Source: Verrucomicrobia bacterium UBA1731 (GTDB lineage Bacteria > Verrucomicrobiota > Kiritimatiellia > RFP12 > UBA1067). From it: DNA of 15,906 nt. A program made the position numbers and the translations under genes. The notes below the pieces were generated by a model. The model saw only the letters and a program-made list of their open reading frames with translations. It was not told the DNA's origin and did not search any database. This document shows, in pieces, positions 6,919-13,901 of the stretch. The DNA lies in the NCBI GenBank assembly GCA_002317575.1, contig DCIH01000044.1, forward strand, positions 17,260 to 33,165, written 5' to 3'. Numbering within the stretch: position 1 is the first letter of the stretch; each line of letters begins with the position of its first letter.

Positions 6919-9900
6919 ATGGGAGCGATTGATGTTGGAAGTTTCCGGAACGCCGCGCAAATCGTGGGCGACAACGGCCAGGTGTCGTTCGATGCGGACA
7001 AAGGCGCCATATGCTCGAGCGTGCCCGCCAAGGGCGCGCTTGGCGAATTCGAAGTGGCTCTGTCGGCTGCGGACAAGCAGCGCAATTGCGAAGTGCGCGG
7101 TTTGCTCCTGAACGCGCTTGCGCAGGACATCGGTGCGGAACGGATGGCGAGCGCGCGGATGAAGGCGTTCTTCGAAACCGTCGTCACCCGTCTCCTGGGA
7201 GACGGCAGCGTGGACGGCGATGCCGTGTGCTTCAAGCCGCTTTCCGCGCGCGACGTGCGCCAGATTTTGGACCAGACGGCGTTCATGAAGATCGTCGCCA
7301 CGAACGACGCGTTCGAAAGCGAAAACGGCGCGCTCATCAAACTCGCCGCTGCGAATCTCGCCGAACTCGAACAGCTCAAAGGCCAGCCCCATGTCGACGA
7401 CGACGCGGTCGATGGCGCGATCAGGGTGTTCGAAGACGCGAAGCGGCAGATATACCAGGACATCGAAAACGGCGGAAAGTCCGGCGTCAATGAACTCAAG
7501 GCGGCGTACGAGAAGTTCACCGTCGCCACGGGAAACATCCGCACGCGGGCGCAGATCGGCACATTCGAGCCGCAGTTCAAGGCCGCGATCGAGGATTTTT
7601 CCACGAAGTGGCAGACGCAGGTCGGGAACGGTTCCAAGGCTCTTGAGGACTGCGCGGCGTCCGTGAAGGAGAAATTCACCGCGCTTGCCGACCGCTTCCT
7701 GAACGAAATGCGCGGCATCGCCTTCAACGGCAGTCCGACGCCCGCGGAGTTGAAGGGCGTCCAGGCGAACCATCTGGCGGACTTCGAGGCGAAGCTTTCG
7801 CACATCCGGAACGAAGGCGAGCGTCTGCTGGGCCAGGCGAAGGCGAACGCTCCGCTCGTCGCGCGCAATGCCGACCGTCTCGCGGGCGAAATGGAGTCGT
7901 TGAACGAGACGCTCCTGAACCTGCTCGACGGCATCACGGACACGGATGCGAGATTCGCCTACGTCGACTGGTTCGACGCGACGATGGACGGCCTGAAGGG
8001 AACCGTCTCCCGGCAGCTTACGGAAAACGGCGTCGTGTCGCCCGGCACGATCCAGGACGCCGCGCGTCAGATCCGCGCCTTCACGGAACGCGTCGCCGCG
8101 AAGTTCGACGCCTTCACCGGTTCCCTTGATTCGCTGCAGGGAATACTCGGAGTCCTGACGCCGCCGAGCGTGCGGATCACGTCCGTCGACCAGGAACTGT
8201 CCGAACAGCGCCTGATGGCGTTCGGCGTCACGGCGGGCATTGGCCCCGAACTCGCGCAGCTCGATTCCACGGCGGCCAATGACATCAAGGCCCAGTTCAA
8301 GCAGTTCAACGACACCGCCAAGACCCTGTTCGGGGATTTCCAGGCCGTCGGCGACGTGGACGCCGCGCGCGCCTTCGAATCGGCCGTCAAGGCGGAGTCC
8401 GCCAAGATCGAGCAGGCCGTCGTGGCGGCGTTCAAAGCGGGCGTAGACCTTTCGGATGGCGTCGCCGCCCTGTTCGACGCCGCGCTCGGCAAACTCTCTT
8501 CGATGCATCGGCAGTTCGTCGCTTCCCATGTGGAGACGGCGTTCGCCAAGAGCGCGGACGAGAGTCTGGCGATGATCCGCGAGGCGGCCGCCAAGGCGAC
8601 GAATCCCAAGGAAAAGGCCATGCTGGGCGCCGGCGCGGACGCGCTTCGCGCGCTGATCGACGACAGGAAGGCGCAACTCGTCCGGCATCAGGCGGACGGC
8701 AAGGAGGTCTCGCCATCGTCCGCCAGGGCCGTCGCCGCGGAAATCGGGGAGCTCGTGTCGACGTTCGTCGCCGACGTCCGCACGGCGGCGTCGGAGAACG
8801 CCGGGCTCAAATTCGTCAAGAACCTGGTGGGTGAAAGGCGGGGCGATCCGCAACTCGGCCAGCCAACCGCTTCATTCCAGATCCGCGGCGCGTTCGTCAA
8901 TCCGTTCGCCGGGATGAACGGCGGGGCGTTCGAGTCCGTCGACGCGCTCAACGCCGCGACGGAGAGGGAAGTCGCGTTCCAGAAGATGTACGGCGGCGCG
9001 ATGGACGGCGTCAACAAGCAGATCACGGCGCTGGTCGAAACCGCCATGCTTGCGCACATCGGCTCGGAGAAGTTCGTCGAGCGAAACGAAAACGGTGACT
9101 TCAACGGCCTCAACGAAGCGGGTGCGCAGCTGCTCGACAACACGGTGACCGAGGCGACCGGCAAGGTGGTGGCCCATCTGCGCGGTCTTCCGCCGTCCGA
9201 CGAACCGGTGTCCGCGGCCGACGTGATGTCCCTTGTGTCCGGCATGGTGAAGACCGCCGTGGACGCTCGGCTCAACCTGAGCATGGTCGAAGAGGAGGTC
9301 GAGGAAGTCCGGCAGGAGTCCATCTATCCGAAGGGCGTCAACCTCTTCGGCGTCGACCTGGCGAAACTCACGCCGGAGCAGAAGTCGGGTCTCGGCAAGA
9401 TCGCCGACATGCTTCTGGTGGATTCGGTTCGCCGGAGAATCGCCGCCGGCGAGATGACGATCGAGGACGTCCTCGCTCAGCGCACGGGCGGGTCGACGCT
9501 TGAAATGACAAGCCCGATGGTCGAGCGCTCGCTCTGGAAGGGGGACATCGATCTTGCGAATGTCTCCGGCCGGATGCGCCTCGTGATCAACCTGATGCTC
9601 AAGGGGATGTTCGCTGGCCAGCAGAGCGAGACGCAGGGCGGTTTCGGCACGACCGACATGTCGAAGATCCTGTCGGCGCTGACCGATTCCGGTCTGCCGC
9701 TGGAGGTGCTCGATGCCGTGGAAGACGATGACATTGAACGCGTCAACTTGTTCCTGGGCGCGCTCTATGCCTTGAACAACTTCAAGGGCGAGGGCATGGA
9801 CGCCATGTGCCTGCGCGTGTTCGGAACGACCATGCGCGACGTCATCGAGCACGGCCTCCACGCCGATCAGGCCAATGCCATAAGGACCCGGGTCGAAAAC

Positions 9901-12900
9901 AAGGAAGATGTGTCCGCCCATGAACTGATCCAGCTCAAGCTGTACACGGACATCCAGCATTTGACGAATTACGAGACGGAGGGCGAAGCGCACTGGCGGT
10001 CGCATTTCGACCCCTTGGCCATGGCCACGGCGCCCGAAGCGCGCGCCGTGGCGTTCGTGATGCGCCAATGCGTGCCGACGGCCGCAGAAAAGTCGGACAT
10101 CCTCAAGATCCGCACGGCGCTTGCGGGGCTCGCTCCTGGCCAGAGCGCCACCGTTTCCTTCGGCGGCGTTCCGATCACATTCAGGCGGGACCAGGGAAAC
10201 GGCATCAGCGCCGACGTGATGATGGTTCGGTCCGAACTCGCCTTGGACAAGGACGGCGGTGTCATCGTCAAACACGGCGGCAGCGCCACGCGTCGTCCCG
10301 TTGCGGTGGCCGTTCCGGCGGACGTCAAGGCGTTTCTCGACCAACTTGACGACACGATCGTCGGCGACGTCGCGACATACGGCGCGACCGCCGCGAAGGA
10401 TGTTCTCGACAAGCAGATCGCCGCCGATCTCGACGCGCAACGCAACGCCGGAGACGCGCAACGCGACGCCGGCGGCGCGAATCCGAAGCCGTCGTCCAGC
10501 CGTTCGCGCCAGTTGGCGATGAATGTCCTGTCCAGCGCGGCCGGCCTTCGCACCGCCGACCTGAGCCAGCTCCCCACGGCGAAGATCGTCGAGCTCGCGC
10601 AGCGGGTGCTTTCGCTGCCCGGTTTTGACGATCTCGAGCCCGGGCAGCGCGCCGAAGCCGTTGCGGACGGCCTCAAGACCGACGGCGCCGTTCTGCTCAA
10701 CGCCGAGGGGACGCTCGAGCTCTACGAGAAGATGGTCAACGCCACCCAGGAGATGAAACGGAAGGTGTTCGTGCCCGATCCGCCGAAGGTGCGCAAGGGC
10801 GAAACGCCCGCTCAGGCCCGCATCCGCCAGTTGCACGAATTCGCGGCCGACCTTCTCCAGCCGCACGACACCACGGGATACGACCTGGACCGCCGCAGCG
10901 GTCTTTCCGACATCGCGATCATGCGCAAATCCCTTTTGGCGCACCGCGCCGAAGTGCAGATGCTCCTGCGCGACCCCGGCCTGATCGCCACATTCGACCT
11001 GCCCGGCGACAAGGGCGTCAAGCTCACCGGCTTCAAGACCGCGCTGCAGACGCTGTCGTCGCAACTCACCGAGCTCTTCGGCAAGAGCGCGTCGATGGAC
11101 GAGTTCTTCGGCAGGATCGAGCACGGCGAAGCGGACGGTTTTCTCGAAACGGCCCAGAAGGGTCTCGCCAAGGCGGCCGACGCCGCGCTGGCGAATCTGC
11201 AGGGCGCCTTCGCCGACAAGCTCAACCAGGCCTTCCGCGAGAACATGGGTTCCGCCAACGAGCCGATGTGGAAGAAGTCCCTCGACGAACTCGCCAACAG
11301 CAGCAAGATCAACGTGCAGGCCGGTTACGGCAAGTTCCTGATGTCGGTGATCGGCGAATACTTCTCGAGCATGGATCCGATCGACCGCAGCCGCATGGCG
11401 TCGCTTGTGATGCGTTTCTCCAATTCCGAGTCGACCATCGGCGACGCGCTGGGCGCGTTGCTGAAGGGCGCCGGTCCGATCCTGCAGAAGCTCATGCAGG
11501 GTCTTCCGCAGTCCACGCTGCCGGCCGACCTGCAACAGGCCGTCGCGGATCTCAAATGCAACCTCGCGCCGATTCCCGAGGACGCGGTGCGCGCGTACCT
11601 GCTCGACATGGTCGCCGAATCCGGCGGCCGCATCGAGGGCATCACCGTCACGCGTTCGCTGGGCGCGGCGTCCGTCGGTCAGGCGTTCCTGTGCCGCGTC
11701 AAGACGCCCGAACATCCGGAAGGCGAAGAGTGCGTGGTCAAGATCCTCCGTCCCGACGTGCAGAGCCGCGCCAAGCGCGAAGAGGCCTTTTTCAACGGGA
11801 AGGCCAAGGAGCTCGGTCTGGGCGGCATGCTCAAGGAACGCTTCGACCGCATCTTCGAGGAACTCGACCTCGTGGTGGAATCGCGCAACGTGAACGAAGG
11901 ATCCGTGTACGATCCCGGCGCGACGCTGTATTCGGATCCCGACGTGGCGAGCATGAAGCTCTACTCGAAGGTGAATTCCACGATGAACACGCTCGTGCTG
12001 AAGAAGGCGCCCGGCGACACGTTCGACAACTACACGGCGGACATCGGCAAACGGACGGACGCGACGCTCTCGAACGCCAGGAAGGTCGTGAACGAAGACG
12101 GCAGCGTGAAGTATGTCACCACGAGTTTCGCCGAGTACGTCGTCGCGCGCCAGCGCCTGTCCGCGCTCTACGGGGAAGTGTCCAAACGTCAGGAGACGCT
12201 CGTCAAGTTCATCTCCGCGTGGACGTACGAAGCCGTGTTCGGGAAGGGGTTCTTCCACGGCGACCTGCACGCGGGCAACATCATGACGTCCGACCTCGGA
12301 CTTACCGTGATCGACTACGGCAATGTGTCGCATTTCTCGCCCAAGGACCAGAAGGAGCTGATGTGCATCCTTGCCCATGTCACCGCCAAGAACCCCGAGG
12401 CGTTTCTCGACCACTTCGCCAAACTGATTCCCGCCTCGGGCAAGGCGGACTTCAAGCGGCTTCGCGCATCCCTCCAGACCGATCTCGCCGAGATCTTCTC
12501 GAAGAGCACGAACGACGACTCCGGCAAGATGTTCGTCGCGGCGCTTCAGCTCATGCAGAACACGGGCGTCGAGATTCCGGGATCGCTCTTCAATCTGATG
12601 CAGAGCATGCAGCGCCTGGACGAGTCGGTGAATCAGCTCAATGCGCAGCTCGCGGAAATCAGTTCCGCCATCGAAACGCTCGAAGTCGTGCGGCCCGACG
12701 AGGGCGCTCGGCCGATCCACTACGTGGACAAGTTCCTCATGGCGGGCGCGGACAGCCCGGAGCTGCGCACGCAACTCTCCTCCGGATCGTTCAGGATCGC
12801 AAAAGACGCGGCGAGTTCCATTTTCTCGTGTATCAACACGGAGCAGAACACGGCGCAGATCAAGGCGGACGTATTGGCGGCCTGCAAACAGGGTCCGGAT

Positions 12901-13839
12901 GCCCTCAACGGGATGCTCGACGACCTCCTTGCGATGTTCGACGGCATCGACGTCCACGGCCAGCCCATTGACATGGTGTTGAAGGAGGTCATCGTCGGCA
13001 TCGACCCGACCGTGTTCTTCGCCGAAGGCAGCGACGAACTGCAGGAGCGGTTTGCCCGGAGGATCGCCGAGGAGGTTGTCGGAAGCATCATCTCGCTCAG
13101 GGAAGTCGCCGGCACCACCGCCGAGAATCAGGCCGGAATGAAGACGCCGAAGTCCTTCGCGCGTGCGCTGGGCATCGCCGTTCTCAAGGGCAAGGACAAG
13201 CTCACGGCGAATTTCGGCTTCGGCAACTTGCGCGAGTCGGCCAATTTGCGTTCCAACATGAAGCGCGAGACCTTCATCACCGAGGTGACCAATGCGCGCC
13301 TCAACGGCAGCGAGCCGGACGAGGACGATCCCGGCGCTCCGGTCAAAGGCGCGAAACAGCGCCTCGCGGAATTCGCGGCCGACCCGGATTCGGGGCTTTT
13401 TGTGCGCGAGGTCACGCTCGCCGGCGAGGCCGGAACGAATTTCGTGTTGTCCAAACAGGTGCTCGATTCCTTCGCGAAGAAGGACTGGGCGTCGGATCCC
13501 GGGAAACGCCAGCTGGTGTTCGAGGCGTTGACGTTCAATCTCGGGAAACTGAAGCAGCACATGGAGCAGAAGGGCCTTGGACCCCGCATGGCGGCGGATC
13601 CCACGCTGATGCGGAAATACGCGAAAGCCGCTGCCATCGGTTTCTTCGCGCGCCACGCGAGCCTGGAGAAGAGCCTGATCGCGCTTTCGGACCAGGAATT
13701 CGACGCGTTGCGCACGGCCGCCGGCGACAACGCCGATCTGGTGGCGTTTCTGGACGCGCTTCGCGCCCAGCCGCCGATCAACGTCGACGAAAAGGCGATT
13801 CAGAAGGACGTGGACGAAGAATTCGCGATCTTCGGGTGA
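6919..13839 (+). CDS. Giant helix-rich protein with an embedded ABC1/UbiB-type atypical kinase domain
   Basis: A 2306-residue protein starting at ATG 6919, eight bases after GGAGGA. No signal peptide or membrane helix is seen, so it is probably cytoplasmic or exported by a signal-independent route. Residues 1-1500 are mostly helical, acidic and Ala-rich, with a short beta-like patch near 1075-1130 and a disordered Ser/Pro linker near 1172-1195; I recognise no domain there. Residues about 1505-1910 match the ABC1/UbiB (AarF) kinase family. The N-terminal extension carries K1524-L-M-Q1527 in place of KxGQ, followed by the Ala-rich loop LGAASVGQ (1581-1588). Further motifs are the VVK lysine K1608, EELDLVVESRN (1647-1657), the catalytic loop HGDLHAGN (1780-1787, Asp1782 and Asn1787), and the metal-binding DYG (Asp1799). 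UbiB proteins are near 550 residues, act in quinone synthesis and usually end in two membrane helices; those are absent. A further 400 or so helical residues follow. Target and role are unknown; a secreted effector or a scaffold-kinase are both possible. Confidence 0.8.
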   Translation: MGAIDVGSFRNAAQIVGDNGQVSFDADKGAICSSVPAKGALGEFEVALSAADKQRNCEVRGLLLNALAQDIGAERMASARMKAFFETVVTRLLGDGSVDGDAVCFKPLSARDVRQILDQTAFMKIVATNDAFESENGALIKLAAANLAELEQLKGQPHVDDDAVDGAIRVFEDAKRQIYQDIENGGKSGVNELKAAYEKFTVATGNIRTRAQIGTFEPQFKAAIEDFSTKWQTQVGNGSKALEDCAASVKEKFTALADRFLNEMRGIAFNGSPTPAELKGVQANHLADFEAKLSHIRNEGERLLGQAKANAPLVARNADRLAGEMESLNETLLNLLDGITDTDARFAYVDWFDATMDGLKGTVSRQLTENGVVSPGTIQDAARQIRAFTERVAAKFDAFTGSLDSLQGILGVLTPPSVRITSVDQELSEQRLMAFGVTAGIGPELAQLDSTAANDIKAQFKQFNDTAKTLFGDFQAVGDVDAARAFESAVKAESAKIEQAVVAAFKAGVDLSDGVAALFDAALGKLSSMHRQFVASHVETAFAKSADESLAMIREAAAKATNPKEKAMLGAGADALRALIDDRKAQLVRHQADGKEVSPSSARAVAAEIGELVSTFVADVRTAASENAGLKFVKNLVGERRGDPQLGQPTASFQIRGAFVNPFAGMNGGAFESVDALNAATEREVAFQKMYGGAMDGVNKQITALVETAMLAHIGSEKFVERNENGDFNGLNEAGAQLLDNTVTEATGKVVAHLRGLPPSDEPVSAADVMSLVSGMVKTAVDARLNLSMVEEEVEEVRQESIYPKGVNLFGVDLAKLTPEQKSGLGKIADMLLVDSVRRRIAAGEMTIEDVLAQRTGGSTLEMTSPMVERSLWKGDIDLANVSGRMRLVINLMLKGMFAGQQSETQGGFGTTDMSKILSALTDSGLPLEVLDAVEDDDIERVNLFLGALYALNNFKGEGMDAMCLRVFGTTMRDVIEHGLHADQANAIRTRVENKEDVSAHELIQLKLYTDIQHLTNYETEGEAHWRSHFDPLAMATAPEARAVAFVMRQCVPTAAEKSDILKIRTALAGLAPGQSATVSFGGVPITFRRDQGNGISADVMMVRSELALDKDGGVIVKHGGSATRRPVAVAVPADVKAFLDQLDDTIVGDVATYGATAAKDVLDKQIAADLDAQRNAGDAQRDAGGANPKPSSSRSRQLAMNVLSSAAGLRTADLSQLPTAKIVELAQRVLSLPGFDDLEPGQRAEAVADGLKTDGAVLLNAEGTLELYEKMVNATQEMKRKVFVPDPPKVRKGETPAQARIRQLHEFAADLLQPHDTTGYDLDRRSGLSDIAIMRKSLLAHRAEVQMLLRDPGLIATFDLPGDKGVKLTGFKTALQTLSSQLTELFGKSASMDEFFGRIEHGEADGFLETAQKGLAKAADAALANLQGAFADKLNQAFRENMGSANEPMWKKSLDELANSSKINVQAGYGKFLMSVIGEYFSSMDPIDRSRMASLVMRFSNSESTIGDALGALLKGAGPILQKLMQGLPQSTLPADLQQAVADLKCNLAPIPEDAVRAYLLDMVAESGGRIEGITVTRSLGAASVGQAFLCRVKTPEHPEGEECVVKILRPDVQSRAKREEAFFNGKAKELGLGGMLKERFDRIFEELDLVVESRNVNEGSVYDPGATLYSDPDVASMKLYSKVNSTMNTLVLKKAPGDTFDNYTADIGKRTDATLSNARKVVNEDGSVKYVTTSFAEYVVARQRLSALYGEVSKRQETLVKFISAWTYEAVFGKGFFHGDLHAGNIMTSDLGLTVIDYGNVSHFSPKDQKELMCILAHVTAKNPEAFLDHFAKLIPASGKADFKRLRASLQTDLAEIFSKSTNDDSGKMFVAALQLMQNTGVEIPGSLFNLMQSMQRLDESVNQLNAQLAEISSAIETLEVVRPDEGARPIHYVDKFLMAGADSPELRTQLSSGSFRIAKDAASSIFSCINTEQNTAQIKADVLAACKQGPDALNGMLDDLLAMFDGIDVHGQPIDMVLKEVIVGIDPTVFFAEGSDELQERFARRIAEEVVGSIISLREVAGTTAENQAGMKTPKSFARALGIAVLKGKDKLTANFGFGNLRESANLRSNMKRETFITEVTNARLNGSEPDEDDPGAPVKGAKQRLAEFAADPDSGLFVREVTLAGEAGTNFVLSKQVLDSFAKKDWASDPGKRQLVFEALTFNLGKLKQHMEQKGLGPRMAADPTLMRKYAKAAAIGFFARHASLEKSLIALSDQEFDALRTAAGDNADLVAFLDALRAQPPINVDEKAIQKDVDEEFAIFG
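10432..10473 (+). repeat. Two in-frame copies of a 21-bp unit inside the giant gene
   Basis: Units 10432-10452 and 10453-10473 differ at only two bases and encode DAQRNAG then DAQRDAG at residues 1172-1185. They lie at the start of a Gly/Pro/Ser-rich stretch (GGANPKPSSSRSR), which looks like a flexible linker between two helical parts of the protein. This is a small local duplication of no obvious function. Confidence 0.75.
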
Positions 13840-13857
13840 GAACGCCGCGTTTCTGTC

Positions 13858-13900
13858 GGGCGCTCCAATATGCTATACTGCAGACCCATTGGAGTGTCCC
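13858..13900 (+). promoter_or_regulatory. Inverted repeat spanning the promoter and ribosome-binding site of the Asp-box gene
   Basis: CTCCAAT (13863-13869) is exactly complementary to ATTGGAG (13888-13894). The pairing extends outward through C-G and G-T pairs to GGG (13858-13860) with CCC (13898-13900), with one bulged T at 13897. The 18-base loop holds the -10 element. The 3' arm contains GGAG (13891-13894), the ribosome-binding site of the next gene. In RNA read through from the giant gene, the hairpin would hide that site. RNA starting at the local promoter (near 13886) would lack the 5' arm and be free to translate. As DNA, the dyad could also be an operator. There is no T-run, so it is not a typical terminator. 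Confidence 0.45.
13871..13879 (+). promoter_or_regulatory. Extended -10 promoter element
   Basis: TGCTATACT reads as TGn followed by TATACT, one mismatch from the TATAAT consensus, in an otherwise GC-rich region. No good -35 box is found at 17-18 bases upstream (TTCTGT or TTTCTG), as is common for extended -10 promoters. Transcription would start near 13886, giving a leader of about 15 bases before ATG 13902. The element fits a separate transcript for the Asp-box gene. Confidence 0.5.
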
Positions 13901-13901
13901 G

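Noticed and set aside
4686..7943. Antisense open frame of 1085 codons opposite the GH2 gene
   Set aside because: It spans the GH2 gene, the leader and the start of the giant gene. The GH2 frame carries both catalytic Glu motifs; the antisense product shows no family features.
6760..8853. Antisense open frame of 697 codons covering the leader and the 5' part of the giant gene
   Set aside because: No ribosome-binding site or recognisable domain, and it overlaps well-supported coding sequence.
8872..13656. Antisense open frame of 1594 codons opposite the giant gene
   Set aside because: It lies opposite the giant gene. The + strand frame has recognisable kinase motifs and a good ribosome-binding site, while the antisense translation is rich in Arg, His, Val and Leu in the way expected of GC-rich shadow frames and shows no domain.
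13840..13853. Small AACG/CGTT hairpin followed by TTCT after the giant gene, as a terminator
   Set aside because: The stem is only four pairs and the T-rich part is too short; I cannot support a terminator call.
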